A DNA stretch of 34,823 bases from Vibrio sp. UBA2441 (lineage in GTDB: Bacteria > Pseudomonadota > Gammaproteobacteria > Enterobacterales > Vibrionaceae): contig DDQN01000016.1 of the NCBI GenBank assembly GCA_002342685.1, positions 1-34,823 on the forward strand, read 5' to 3'. The notes beneath the pieces are model-generated. The model was not told where the DNA came from, ran no database searches, and worked only from the letters and a program-made list of their open reading frames with translations. Shown piece after piece: positions 22,603 through 30,979 of the stretch. The translations under genes and the position numbers were made by a program. Positions within the stretch are counted from its first letter, which is position 1. Each line of letters begins with the position of its first letter.

Positions 22603-24804
22603 ATGCGTCCTACGATTGCTCAAGTTGCCCTACCTGTACCTATTGACAAAAGGTTTGATTATCTTATTAATTCCAATCAATTTCCGGTTATTGGTGGACG
22701 AGTATCCGTTCCATTTGGACGACAAACATTAGTTGGAATTGTGACTGCGATGGTAAATCAGTCCGACTTTCCCGTTGAACAACTTAAATCAATAAAAGAA
22801 GTTCTTGATATAGAACCTGTATGGCCAGCGCCATTATATGAGTTGTTAAATTGGTGCGGGCAGTTTTACCAGCACCCCCTTGGAGACGTACTATCGAATG
22901 CACTTCCAGGAGCCTTAAGAAAAGGAAAAGCAGCCACTTTTGCATCTGTTGTCGAGTGGGCGATAACAGATGCAGGTAAGAACCAACTTATATCAGGTTT
23001 CGGCAGGGCGGTGAAACAAGCCAAAGTCATGCACTTGCTCGAAAACGGTTTTGTACCTCATCAACAAATGATCGATGAAGGAATATCCAGCACCATACTA
23101 AAGAAACTGGAAGAAAAGGGCTGGATAGAATCTAGAGAAATCGAGAAAAAAAGTAACCATTGGTTCGGTAACTTAGAAACTCGCTCTGCCCCCCTTAGAA
23201 TCAATGAAGAGCAAGCTGTAGCGATAGCTACAGTAAACAGTAATCCTGAATTTAGCTGCTACTTGCTGGATGGCGTCACTGGCTCAGGAAAAACCGAAGT
23301 TTATCTAAACCTAATTAGGCCCGTATTAGAAAAAGGAAAACAGGCTCTTGTTTTAGTTCCCGAGATTGGCCTCACACCTCAAACTATCAATCGCTTCAAA
23401 AAGCGATTTAATGTCCCAGTCGACGTTATCCACTCGGGTTTGAATGAGACGGAACGACTTAACGCATGGCTAAGTGCAAGAGATAATCAGGTGGGAATTG
23501 TCATTGGAACTCGCTCTGCACTTTTCACTCCCTTTCTCAACTTAGGCATCATTATTGTTGATGAAGAGCATGATTCCTCTTACAAACAACAAGATAGCCT
23601 GAGATATCACGCTCGTGATGTCGCCATAATGCGAGCGCATAAAGAAAATATTCCCATTGTCTTGGGCTCTGCAACACCTGCTTTAGAAACACTACAAAAC
23701 GCGTTTAGCGGAAAATATCACCACTTGATGTTAAATCAGAGGGCCGGCAGTGCTATTCCGGCCACACATAAAGTACTAGACGTTAAAGGACTCTATCTCG
23801 AGAGCGGTTTATCTGCACCACTGATTGCTGAAATGCGTAAACATCTGAGTGCCGGCAACCAGGTGATGCTATTTTTGAACCGACGAGGTTACTCTCCGGC
23901 CCTAATGTGTCATGACTGTGGATGGATAGCAGACTGCCAGCGATGTGATGCATACTATACATACCATCACAGCAGCCAGGAAATCCGCTGTCATCATTGT
24001 GGCTCTCAAAGGCCTGTCATATATCAATGTCAGAGTTGTGGTTCATCGCACCTAGTTACCATGGGGGTCGGCACTGAACAATTGGAATCACAACTCATGG
24101 AGCTTTTCCCTGAATACAAGACCATTAGAATTGATAGGGATAGCACCCGACGCAAAGGGAGCTTGGAGAGCGCATTACAAGCAATTAGGGAAAATGAATA
24201 CCACATTCTTATCGGTACTCAAATGCTGGCCAAAGGCCACCATTTTCCAGACGTTACCTTGGTTGGGTTACTGGATGTAGACGGGTCACTGTACAGTAGT
24301 GACTTTAGAGCCTCAGAACGATTAGCTCAGCTTTTTATTCAGGTCGCGGGGCGAGCGGGAAGAGCGAGCAAACCCGGTGAAGTTATATTGCAGACCCATC
24401 ACCCTGAACACCCTTTATTGCAGGCTCTATTACACAAAGACTATAAAAACTTTGCCTATAGTGCGTTACAAGAGCGAAAAACAGCACTCTTACCCCCGTT
24501 TAGCTACCTCTCACTATTTAGAGCAGAGTCCGCACATACAAAAACGGCAGAAGACTTTCTACGGCAAGTCAGACATACATTAGAGGCAAATCCAGCGTTT
24601 GATCCACGATGCCTGGTTCTAGGCCCTACCCCTGCCCCAATGGCTAAACGTGCAGGTAAATCTCGTTGGCAATTATTACTCCAAACAGAAAATAGAAGCA
24701 CAATGCAAAAAATACTGCATAGTTCAAAGGTAGCGATCCAGATGCTACCTCTAGCAAAAAAAGTACGTTGGTCTGTGGATATAGAGCCTCAAGATCTAAG
24801 TTAA
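22603..24804 (+). CDS. priA: primosomal protein N' (PriA helicase)
   Basis: This 3'-to-5' superfamily 2 helicase recognises forked DNA and reloads the replisome after fork collapse. The 733-residue length is normal. The N-terminal 3'-DNA-binding domain is at about 1-105 (A-L-P-V-P-I-D-K-R-F-D-Y). Walker A G-V-T-G-S-G-K-T is at 224-231 and the DEEH box at 320-323. Between about 436 and 480 there are four C-x2-C pairs (C-H-D-C, C-Q-R-C, C-H-H-C, C-Q-S-C) that bind two zinc ions. G-T-Q-M-L-A-K-G-H-H-F-P and Q-V-A-G-R-A-G-R-A are helicase motifs V and VI. An in-frame TAA lies 12 bp upstream of the ATG, which fixes the start despite its poor Shine-Dalgarno. It is divergent from rpmE and followed by cytR. 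Confidence 0.98.
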   Translation: MRPTIAQVALPVPIDKRFDYLINSNQFPVIGGRVSVPFGRQTLVGIVTAMVNQSDFPVEQLKSIKEVLDIEPVWPAPLYELLNWCGQFYQHPLGDVLSNALPGALRKGKAATFASVVEWAITDAGKNQLISGFGRAVKQAKVMHLLENGFVPHQQMIDEGISSTILKKLEEKGWIESREIEKKSNHWFGNLETRSAPLRINEEQAVAIATVNSNPEFSCYLLDGVTGSGKTEVYLNLIRPVLEKGKQALVLVPEIGLTPQTINRFKKRFNVPVDVIHSGLNETERLNAWLSARDNQVGIVIGTRSALFTPFLNLGIIIVDEEHDSSYKQQDSLRYHARDVAIMRAHKENIPIVLGSATPALETLQNAFSGKYHHLMLNQRAGSAIPATHKVLDVKGLYLESGLSAPLIAEMRKHLSAGNQVMLFLNRRGYSPALMCHDCGWIADCQRCDAYYTYHHSSQEIRCHHCGSQRPVIYQCQSCGSSHLVTMGVGTEQLESQLMELFPEYKTIRIDRDSTRRKGSLESALQAIRENEYHILIGTQMLAKGHHFPDVTLVGLLDVDGSLYSSDFRASERLAQLFIQVAGRAGRASKPGEVILQTHHPEHPLLQALLHKDYKNFAYSALQERKTALLPPFSYLSLFRAESAHTKTAEDFLRQVRHTLEANPAFDPRCLVLGPTPAPMAKRAGKSRWQLLLQTENRSTMQKILHSSKVAIQMLPLAKKVRWSVDIEPQDLS

Positions 24805-24809
24805 TATTT

Positions 24810-24825
24810 ACGAAAACGTTACCCT
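24810..24825. promoter_or_regulatory. possible PurR-like box upstream of cytR
   Basis: ACGAAAACGTTACCCT matches about 12 of 16 positions of the PurR box ACGCAAACGTTTGCGT, including the central AAACGTT. It lies 22 bp before the CRP site. A LacI-family repressor could bind here; the match is imperfect. Confidence 0.3.
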
Positions 24826-24843
24826 TTGGATTTTTAAGTGTAT

Positions 24844-24865
24844 CGGTGTGACGAGCATCACACAT
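24844..24865. promoter_or_regulatory. CRP-binding site upstream of cytR
   Basis: TGTGACGAGCATCACA (24847-24862) is an exact TGTGA-N6-TCACA consensus site, centred about 120 bp upstream of the cytR ATG. In E. coli the cytR promoter is also cAMP-CRP dependent. Confidence 0.85.
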
Positions 24866-24973
24866 ACTATGCAAAATTTGTTACTTTACCCGTAAATTAT
24901 TACAGCCGAACTTTATACACTAGGCTAATAAATTCTTATAAAAAATCCTACATGCTAGGAGAGGTTACTATTT

Positions 24974-25978
24974 ATGGCGACAATGAAGGATGTTGCCCAG
25001 CTTGCAGGGGTGTCTACCGCCACTGTATCTAGAGCGTTAATGAACCCTGAGAAAGTTTCAGCATCGACTCGAAAGAGAGTAGAAGATGCCGTCTTAGAAG
25101 CTGGTTATTCACCCAATTCTCTCGCAAGAAATCTGCGAAGAAATGAATCTAAAACAATTGTCACTATTGTTCCTGATATCTGTGACCCCTATTTTACCGA
25201 GATAATTCGTGGCATCGAAGATGCGGCCATGGAAAATGGTTATCTGGTTCTGCTTGGAGATAGTGGTCAGCAGAGAAAAAGAGAAAGTTCGTTTATTAAT
25301 CTCGTTTTCACTAAACAAGCTGATGGTATGCTTTTGCTTGGAACTGATCTTCCTTTTGATGTTAGCAAGTCGGAACAAAAAAACCTTCCACCACTGGTTA
25401 TGGCCTGTGAATATGCACCAGAGTTAGAACTACCAACGGTACATATTGATAACCTGACATCTGCCTTTGAAATAGTGAACTATTTAACTCAACTAGGGCA
25501 CAAGCGAATAGCGCAAATATCAGGCCCGGATAAAGCAGCACTTTGTCAATTCAGACATCAGGGATATCAACAAGCACTGCGCCGTGCCGGTATTACCATG
25601 AATACAGCATTCTGTACTACAAGTGACTTTTCATTCGAAGGCGGAGCTAAAGCACTTAGGAAACTGCTTTCTCTACCAGAACAACCGACCGCGATTTTCT
25701 GTCATAACGATATGATGGCTATCGGCGCAATTCAAGAAGCGAAAAGACTCGGTTTGCGCATTCCTCAAGACCTGTCCATTGTTGGTTTTGATGATATTCA
25801 ATTCTCACAATATTGCGATCCCCCACTAACCACCGTTTCGCAACCAAGGTATGAGATTGGACGCCAAGTAATGCTAATGATGTTAGAATTACTCAAAGGC
25901 AGGGATGTTCGAGCAGGTTCCAGACTACTTGAAACAAAACTTGTAATAAGAAACAGCGCAGCTCCACCTCGAGTATAA
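24974..25978 (+). CDS. cytR: CytR, LacI-family nucleoside-catabolism repressor
   Basis: CytR is a cytidine-responsive repressor of nucleoside uptake and breakdown genes that works together with CRP. In vibrios it also promotes competence and chitin-associated behaviours. The 334-residue protein has the LacI helix-turn-helix at residues 4-25 (M-K-D-V-A-Q-L-A-G-V-S-T-A-T-V-S-R-A-L), the hinge helix near 50 (S-P-N-S-L-A-R-N-L-R), and a periplasmic-binding-protein-like sensor domain (I-V-P-D-I-C-D-P-Y-F, I-F-C-H-N-D-M-M-A-I-G, I-V-G-F-D-D-I). A GGAGAGG Shine-Dalgarno precedes it. The position between priA and ftsN is conserved in enterics and supports the name over other LacI members. Confidence 0.96.
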   Translation: MATMKDVAQLAGVSTATVSRALMNPEKVSASTRKRVEDAVLEAGYSPNSLARNLRRNESKTIVTIVPDICDPYFTEIIRGIEDAAMENGYLVLLGDSGQQRKRESSFINLVFTKQADGMLLLGTDLPFDVSKSEQKNLPPLVMACEYAPELELPTVHIDNLTSAFEIVNYLTQLGHKRIAQISGPDKAALCQFRHQGYQQALRRAGITMNTAFCTTSDFSFEGGAKALRKLLSLPEQPTAIFCHNDMMAIGAIQEAKRLGLRIPQDLSIVGFDDIQFSQYCDPPLTTVSQPRYEIGRQVMLMMLELLKGRDVRAGSRLLETKLVIRNSAAPPRV

Positions 25979-26019
25979 GCTGCTACACTCTTACTAAAGT
26001 ATTGGTACAATTGAGGTAT

Positions 26020-26044
26020 TAGATTGTGTTCTAAACACAATCTA
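26020..26044. terminator. hairpin between cytR and ftsN
   Basis: TAGATTGTGTT (26020-26030), loop CTA and AACACAATCTA (26034-26044) form a perfect 11-bp stem. No T run follows, so it may be a weak terminator or an operator-like palindrome. Confidence 0.45.
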
Positions 26045-26089
26045 GATTACCATGTTGTCTGTTTATCATTCTCCCAGTGAATTATTAGC

Positions 26090-26626
26090 GTGGCGAATAG
26101 AGATTACGTAAAACGAGGACAAGGCTCGAATAAGAGACCCGTCCGAAAAAAAACGACATCCAACTTACCTTGGAAAGCTAGCTTTCTTGCACTTCTTCTT
26201 GTAGGTGGGTTTGGCTATGGACTGTATATTCTGCAAAATGATCCGGAGCCACCAAAACAACCTGTGGTAAAAGCCAAAGCTAAAAAGACCAATAAACAAC
26301 CCTTGCCTCCGCTTCCGGAGGAGCAATGGGAGTATAAAAAAACATTGCCTGTTAAAGAGATTGAAGTTCAAGCAAAGGAACAAGTCATATCTCAAATCCC
26401 TTATGTCATGCAGTGCGGTGCGTTCAAAAATTTACAACAAGCCGAAGAGCGGAAGGTCAATATAGCGTTCCAAGGTATCAGCAGCAAAATTCGTAAAAAA
26501 GAAGGAAGCAGTTGGTATCGTGTCGTACTAGGGCCATATACTCTCAAGCGAGATGCAGAGCGTGACAGACATAAGCTACAAAAAGCAAAAATAGAGCCTT
26601 GTGCGATCTGGAAAGATACCAAGTAA
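26090..26626 (+). CDS. ftsN: cell division protein FtsN
   Basis: This is the late divisome protein that triggers septal peptidoglycan synthesis and binds denuded glycan. It has 178 residues from a GTG start (M-A-N-R-D-Y-V-K-R-G). The layout is a basic cytoplasmic tail (about 1-27), one membrane segment (about 28-48, W-K-A-S-F-L-A-L-L-L-V-G-G-F-G-Y-G-L-Y), a Pro/Lys-rich periplasmic linker, and a C-terminal SPOR domain (about 104-175: Y-V-M-Q-C-G-A-F, W-Y-R-V-V-L-G-P-Y, A-E-R-D-R-H-K-L). It is shorter than E. coli FtsN (about 320) because the linker is short. The location between cytR and hslV matches enterics. It is the only membrane-anchored gene product in this cluster. Confidence 0.95.
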   Translation: MANRDYVKRGQGSNKRPVRKKTTSNLPWKASFLALLLVGGFGYGLYILQNDPEPPKQPVVKAKAKKTNKQPLPPLPEEQWEYKKTLPVKEIEVQAKEQVISQIPYVMQCGAFKNLQQAEERKVNIAFQGISSKIRKKEGSSWYRVVLGPYTLKRDAERDRHKLQKAKIEPCAIWKDTK

Positions 26627-26642
26627 GCTCAGTCAGTTTTAA

Positions 26643-26668
26643 AGACGAGATAGCTAAAGATCTCGTCT
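26643..26668. terminator. hairpin between ftsN and hslV
   Basis: GACGAGAT (26644-26651) pairs with ATCTCGTC (26660-26667), plus one flanking A-T pair. The tail TAATCC has no T run. It sits just before the hslVU promoter. Confidence 0.5.
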
Positions 26669-26672
26669 AATC

Positions 26673-26701
26673 CTTGAATTATCATCCCGCAAACCACATA
26701 T
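26673..26701 (+). promoter_or_regulatory. candidate sigma-32 promoter of hslVU
   Basis: CTTGAAT (26673-26679) and CCACATAT (26694-26701) are 14 bp apart, close to the heat-shock consensus CTTGAA-N13/14-CCCCATnT. They lie 40-70 bp upstream of the hslV start. hslVU is a classic sigma-32 operon in E. coli. Confidence 0.65.
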
Positions 26702-26741
26702 ACTCTTCAACTCACATGTTAAATTTGAAGAGGCTTATCTC

Positions 26742-27275
26742 GTGACTACCATTGTATCTGTACGTCGTAATAACAAAGTGGTTATTGCAGGTGATGGACA
26801 AGTATCTCTTGGCAATACTGTAATGAAAGGGAATGCGAAAAAAGTACGCCGCCTATATAACAATAAGGTGTTAGCAGGTTTTGCTGGTGGCACAGCGGAT
26901 GCTTTTACCCTCTTTGAACGATTTGAAAGCAAACTGCAAATGCACCAGGGGCACCTGACCAAAGCAGCCGTCGAACTTGCCAAAGATTGGCGCAGCGACC
27001 GTGCACTTCGGAAATTAGAAGCATTGTTAGCTGTAGCCGACGAAACTGCGTCTCTAATTATCACTGGTAATGGTGATGTGGTTCAGCCTGAAAATGACTT
27101 AATTGCAATCGGGTCAGGTGGAAACTTTGCCCAAGCAGCAGCAACTGCACTTTTAGAAAATACAGAATTAGATGCTCGAGAAATCGCAGAGAAATCGTTA
27201 AATATTGCAGGTGATATTTGTGTATTTACCAATCATCACCATACGATCGAAGAACTCGAGAACGAAGCAGAATAA
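26742..27275 (+). CDS. hslV: HslV, peptidase subunit of the HslUV protease
   Basis: HslV is a proteasome-like threonine peptidase that forms a double hexamer capped by HslU and degrades misfolded and regulatory cytoplasmic proteins. From a GTG start the product reads M-T-T-I-V-S-V-R-R-N. Removal of Met exposes the catalytic Thr1. Further landmarks are V-V-I-A-G-D-G-Q-V-S-L-G-N-T, K-K-V-R-R-L-Y and G-S-G-G-N-F-A-Q-A-A-A. Its 177 residues are normal. hslU follows after 17 bp, so they are one operon under the candidate heat-shock promoter. Confidence 0.98.
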   Translation: MTTIVSVRRNNKVVIAGDGQVSLGNTVMKGNAKKVRRLYNNKVLAGFAGGTADAFTLFERFESKLQMHQGHLTKAAVELAKDWRSDRALRKLEALLAVADETASLIITGNGDVVQPENDLIAIGSGGNFAQAAATALLENTELDAREIAEKSLNIAGDICVFTNHHHTIEELENEAE

Positions 27276-27292
27276 GAATTGAGGAATAAACA

Positions 27293-28624
27293 ATGTCGGA
27301 AATGACTCCTCGTGAAATTGTTCACGAACTGAATCGCCACATTATTGGCCAAGATAAAGCTAAACGCTCTGTAGCCATTGCACTGCGTAACCGCTGGCGC
27401 CGAATGCAGCTAGAAGAAAGCTTACGTGTTGAGGTTAGCCCTAAGAACATTCTTATGATTGGACCAACGGGTGTTGGTAAAACAGAGATTGCTCGCCGAT
27501 TAGCCAAATTAGCCAATGCGCCTTTCATTAAAGTTGAGGCAACAAAATTTACCGAAGTAGGTTACGTTGGTAAAGAAGTAGAGACCATCATTCGCGACCT
27601 GACTGATGTGTCTATTAAGTTGACTCATCAGCAAGCAATGGAAAAAGTAAAATTCCGTGCAGAAGAACAAGCAGAAGATCGAGTGCTCGACGCATTACTT
27701 CCGCCACCTAGAGATGCATGGGGTAAAAACGAACAACCAGAAGACAACTCAAACACACGTCAGGTTTTCCGTAAGAAATTTCGTGAAGGAAAGTTAGATG
27801 ACAAAGAGATTGAGATTGATATAGCCGCCCCACAAATGGGGGTTGAGATCATGGCACCTCCTGGTATGGAAGAAATGACCAATCAGCTGCAAGGCATGTT
27901 CCAAAACCTTGCCGGTGATACTAAGAAAAGTCGCAAGATGAAAATTCGCGATGCCTTTAAAGCACTCGTAGAAGAAGAAGCGGCAAAACTGGTCAATCAG
28001 GAAGAATTAAAAGAAAAGGCCATTTATAACGCAGAAAACAATGGTATTGTTTTCATTGATGAAATTGACAAAATCTGTAAGCGGGGAGAGAGTTCAGGCC
28101 CCGATGTTTCCCGTGAAGGTGTTCAGCGAGACCTACTTCCTTTAATTGAAGGAAGCACAGTTTCCACTAAGCATGGAATGGTTAAAACCGATCATATTCT
28201 GTTCATTACCTCAGGGGCATTTCAAGTATCTAAGCCATCTGATTTAATTCCAGAATTACAAGGTCGTTTACCTATTCGTGTTGAGCTAGAAGCACTATCC
28301 AGTGATGACTTTAAGCGCATTCTGACAGAACCAAAAGCCTCTCTTACAGAGCAATACATTGCTCTGATGAAAACAGAAGAGGTTGATGTTGAGTTCTCAG
28401 AAGATGGTGTTACCCAGATAGCCGAAGCCGCATGGAAGGTAAACGAGACTACCGAAAATATTGGCGCTCGCCGATTGCACACTGTCATGGAGCGATTAAT
28501 GGACGAGATCTCTTTTGACGCGACAGAGAAGCCAGGAACAAAACTTCTTATCGATCAGGCTTACGTTAAAAGCCGTCTCGGTGAATTTGTTGAAGATGAA
28601 GATCTAAGTCGCTTTATTCTTTAA
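27293..28624 (+). CDS. hslU: HslU, ATPase subunit of the HslUV protease
   Basis: This AAA+ unfoldase feeds substrates into HslV. It has 443 residues. Walker A G-P-T-G-V-G-K-T is at 57-64. The inserted I-domain lies at about 110-240 and includes the M-A-P-P-G-M-E-E-M region. Walker B I-V-F-I-D-E-I-D-K-I is near 250-260, followed by the sensor region G-R-L-P-I-R-V-E-L. The C-terminal F-I-L tail inserts into HslV. A GAGGAATAA Shine-Dalgarno precedes the ATG, and the operon ends in a terminator 20 bp after the stop. Confidence 0.99.
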   Translation: MSEMTPREIVHELNRHIIGQDKAKRSVAIALRNRWRRMQLEESLRVEVSPKNILMIGPTGVGKTEIARRLAKLANAPFIKVEATKFTEVGYVGKEVETIIRDLTDVSIKLTHQQAMEKVKFRAEEQAEDRVLDALLPPPRDAWGKNEQPEDNSNTRQVFRKKFREGKLDDKEIEIDIAAPQMGVEIMAPPGMEEMTNQLQGMFQNLAGDTKKSRKMKIRDAFKALVEEEAAKLVNQEELKEKAIYNAENNGIVFIDEIDKICKRGESSGPDVSREGVQRDLLPLIEGSTVSTKHGMVKTDHILFITSGAFQVSKPSDLIPELQGRLPIRVELEALSSDDFKRILTEPKASLTEQYIALMKTEEVDVEFSEDGVTQIAEAAWKVNETTENIGARRLHTVMERLMDEISFDATEKPGTKLLIDQAYVKSRLGEFVEDEDLSRFIL

Positions 28625-28642
28625 CGGGTTATCCCTCTGTTT

Positions 28643-28678
28643 AAAAAGTCCACCAAGCTGATGCTGGTGGGCTTTTTA
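28643..28678 (+). terminator. rho-independent terminator of hslVU
   Basis: AAGTCCACCA (28646-28655) pairs with TGGTGGGCTT (28665-28674), with one G-U pair, and is followed by TTTTATT. Confidence 0.88.
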
Positions 28679-28722
28679 TTATCTTGATATACTGCAGTAA
28701 TCAATTTGAGGTAATTACGTTA

Positions 28723-29640
28723 ATGAAGCAGTCAATAGCAATTTGGCTTGATGCCGCTAGACCAAAAACACTTCCCCTCGCGCTTGTATCAATTACGACA
28801 GGTAGTAGCCTAGCTTATGCAAGTGGTCATTTCTCTTTTGCTATCACCCTACTTGCATTAATTACCGCTATTTTTCTGCAAATACTATCTAACTTAGCAA
28901 ATGATTTTGGTGATGCAGAAAAAGGGACTGATAACGACAATCGGCTTGGCCCTACTCGTGCCATGCAGTCCGGCGCGGTTTCAGTTAAAGAGATGAAAAA
29001 GGCCATTATTATAAATATTGGCTTAACGATTATTACTGGTCTTGCTCTGGTTTTCTATTCGTTAGACAGCCTCTCTAACATCCTCACTTTTATCGGTTTA
29101 GGCCTGTTAGCGATTTTAAGTTCTATTGCTTACACGGTTGGAAGCAAGCCCTACGGATACGTTGGACTTGGTGATTTATCTGTATTTATATTTTTCGGCT
29201 TACTCGGTGTAGGCGGCACCTTTTTTCTTCATACTGGTTATCTTGATGTTGACATACTGGTACCAGCCATAGGTTGTGGATTACTCGCTGTCGCAGTGCT
29301 AAATATCAATAACATGCGCGATATTGAAAACGATGAAGCATGTGGAAAAAAAACCATAGCAGTAAGACTTGGTCAACAATCAGCTAAGTATTATCACGTG
29401 ACGCTAATAGGTACAGCATTTTTCTCTTATGTCTATTACCTTTACTCTCATACCACAACACCTTGGATTGTTGTTCCTTTTTTCTTGTCCGCTATCACAC
29501 TAATAAAGCACGCAAGAGAAGTACTCGATTCTAGCTCTCCTGTGCTCATAGCACCTATGATGCCAACCATAGTTAAGTGTGCCTCAATAACTAACATTTT
29601 GTTTTCGTTAATAGTTGTAGCTCAAACTCTCACCAGATAA
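28723..29640 (+). CDS. menA: 1,4-dihydroxy-2-naphthoate polyprenyltransferase
   Basis: This inner-membrane UbiA-family enzyme prenylates dihydroxynaphthoate to demethylmenaquinone. From the ATG at 28723 it has 305 residues. An upstream TTG at 28684 would add 13 residues but lacks support, while GAGG precedes the ATG. The two Asp-rich metal/prenyl-diphosphate motifs are visible: N-D-F-G-D-A-E-K-G-T-D (about 65-75) and N-N-M-R-D-I-E-N-D (about 190-198), then K-K-T-I-A-V-R-L-G. About eight hydrophobic segments cover the rest. The position between hslU and rraA is the same as in enterics and separates it from ubiA. Confidence 0.96.
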   Translation: MKQSIAIWLDAARPKTLPLALVSITTGSSLAYASGHFSFAITLLALITAIFLQILSNLANDFGDAEKGTDNDNRLGPTRAMQSGAVSVKEMKKAIIINIGLTIITGLALVFYSLDSLSNILTFIGLGLLAILSSIAYTVGSKPYGYVGLGDLSVFIFFGLLGVGGTFFLHTGYLDVDILVPAIGCGLLAVAVLNINNMRDIENDEACGKKTIAVRLGQQSAKYYHVTLIGTAFFSYVYYLYSHTTTPWIVVPFFLSAITLIKHAREVLDSSSPVLIAPMMPTIVKCASITNILFSLIVVAQTLTR

Positions 29641-29718
29641 TTGAGCCACATCATTGCATTGACTTAAGCAGCAGATATACTTCTAACAATAGTGGCCAGC
29701 CAACTTAAGATGATCAGT

Positions 29719-30273
29719 ATGGAATATAATACCTCAGCACTTTGTGATATTTACTTAGATCAAGTCGATGTCGTCGAACCAATGTTCAGTAATTTTGGGG
29801 GATGCGCATCCTTTGCGGGTCAAATCACGACAATAAAATGCTTTGAAGACAATGGTCTTATTCGTTCAATATTAGAAGAAGATGGCAATGGTCGCATTCT
29901 ACTCATCGATGGTGGTGGCTCTCTAAGAAAGGCACTTATCGACGCAGAGCTCGCAACTCTGGCAGAAGACAATGAATGGGAAGGTATCATCGTTTACGGC
30001 TGTGTTCGTGAAGTCGATGAGCTGGAAGATATGAGCATAGGCATACAAGCGTTAGCGTCTATCCCCGTAGGGGCAGCTAAACAAGAGATCGGCGAAGTTG
30101 ATGTTCCGGTTAACTTCGGTGGTGTTACCTTCTTACCAGAAGATTACTTATACGCCGACAATACTGGTGTTATTCTTTCTCAAGAACCTTTAGACACCGT
30201 TGTTGAAGCGGTAGAAGAAGACGACTTTGACCCCGAAAGCGAAGACCAAACTGAAGTTGAAGAAAAACGTTAA
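29719..30273 (+). CDS. rraA: RraA, regulator of RNase E activity
   Basis: RraA is a trimeric protein that binds RNase E and degradosome helicases and slows mRNA decay. I place the start at the ATG at 29719, giving M-E-Y-N-T-S-A-L-C-D-I-Y and 184 residues. The longer open frame from a GTG at 29692 adds nine residues not expected for the family. Conserved segments are M-F-S-N-F-G-G, C-F-E-D-N-G-L, L-I-D-G-G-G-S-L-R-K-A-L, G-C-V-R-E-V-D and N-F-G-G-V-T-F-L-P-E-D-Y-L-Y-A-D-N-T-G. The last 30 residues form a very acidic tail (E-E-D-D-F-D-P-E-S-E), longer than in E. coli. It is downstream of menA by 78 bp and ends at a terminator shared with zapB. Confidence 0.97.
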   Translation: MEYNTSALCDIYLDQVDVVEPMFSNFGGCASFAGQITTIKCFEDNGLIRSILEEDGNGRILLIDGGGSLRKALIDAELATLAEDNEWEGIIVYGCVREVDELEDMSIGIQALASIPVGAAKQEIGEVDVPVNFGGVTFLPEDYLYADNTGVILSQEPLDTVVEAVEEDDFDPESEDQTEVEEKR

Positions 30274-30317
30274 TACACGTATCAGCACAGCATCATATCT
30301 GGCTAATAATTAATGAT

Positions 30318-30351
30318 AAAAAAGGCTTATTCAACGGAATAAGCCTTTTGC
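30318..30351. terminator. bidirectional terminator between rraA and zapB
   Basis: AAAAGGCTTATT (30320-30331) and AATAAGCCTTTT (30338-30349) form a perfect 12-bp stem with loop CAACGG. A and T runs are at both ends, serving the convergent genes. Confidence 0.92.
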
Positions 30352-30377
30352 ACAGAAGCCAGAACTAACTTACGAAA

Positions 30378-30620
30378 TTATTCAACGTCTTCCATTTTTC
30401 CGAGTAACGTTCTAATACGTTGCTGCCACGCATTTTGCTCTTCCAGCATCTGTTGATTTTGCTTTTCTAATTCAACATTTCCAGCTTTGGCCAACTCTGT
30501 TTCATCGGTAAGTTGCTGGTTTGCTTGTTTCAACTCATCTACTTCCATTTGAAGCAGAGTAATTGTGTCTACGGCAGTTTGAATTTTGGTTTCCAGTTGC
30601 TCTAGTACATCTAATGACAT
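30378..30620 (-). CDS. zapB: cell division protein ZapB
   Basis: This abundant coiled-coil protein is recruited to the Z ring by ZapA and helps organise FtsZ and the chromosome terminus. The 80-residue sequence is one continuous coiled coil with leucine/valine heptads (L-E-Q-L-E-T-K-I-Q, I-T-L-L-Q-M-E-V-D-E-L-K) and no Gly or Pro in the core. It starts M-S-L-D-V-L-E-Q-L-E, as expected. It is convergent with rraA, the same neighbour as in enterics, where it was called yiiU. Confidence 0.95.
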   Translation of the reverse strand: MSLDVLEQLETKIQTAVDTITLLQMEVDELKQANQQLTDETELAKAGNVELEKQNQQMLEEQNAWQQRIRTLLGKMEDVE

Positions 30621-30979
30621 TATTACCTACCTTAAAAATATGTTCTGTGCAATGTCTGCTCACTTACACGCTCAACTTCTCTTCGAGCATGTAAATAGAT
30701 TAAGTATAATGACGTATTCTACTCAGCCAGTACAAGATAGACACTCACTATATCCATAATTTGGTATTGAATGGCTAAAATAGAAGCAATTATTCCATAT
30801 TTCACATACATTTCTTGTTTTACTATTAGATCAACATGAGTGCCAGCCCTTATTTAACCGACAAACAGAGCTATATTTTCATTACTCATTAGCAAGAAGC
30901 AAAAAAGCAAACGTTTACCATTTTGTGTGATAAAATCGCGGCCAAAATCCCCCCTATCTCATGACAAACTGGAGTCGAC
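30621..30979. other. zapB-glpX divergent intergenic region
   Basis: I see no gene in these 359 bases. The sequence is AT-rich. The only notable motif is the PurR-like box at 30905-30920 near glpX. A pyrimidine run CCCCCCTATCTC lies at about 30949-30960, before the glpX Shine-Dalgarno (TGGAG). Confidence 0.5.
30905..30920. promoter_or_regulatory. possible PurR/LacI-family box upstream of glpX
   Basis: AAGCAAACGTTTACCA contains the intact ten-base core GCAAACGTTT of the PurR box and matches 12 of 16 positions overall. It lies 60 bp upstream of the glpX ATG. Cra and other LacI-family sites have related cores, so the regulator is uncertain. Confidence 0.35.
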
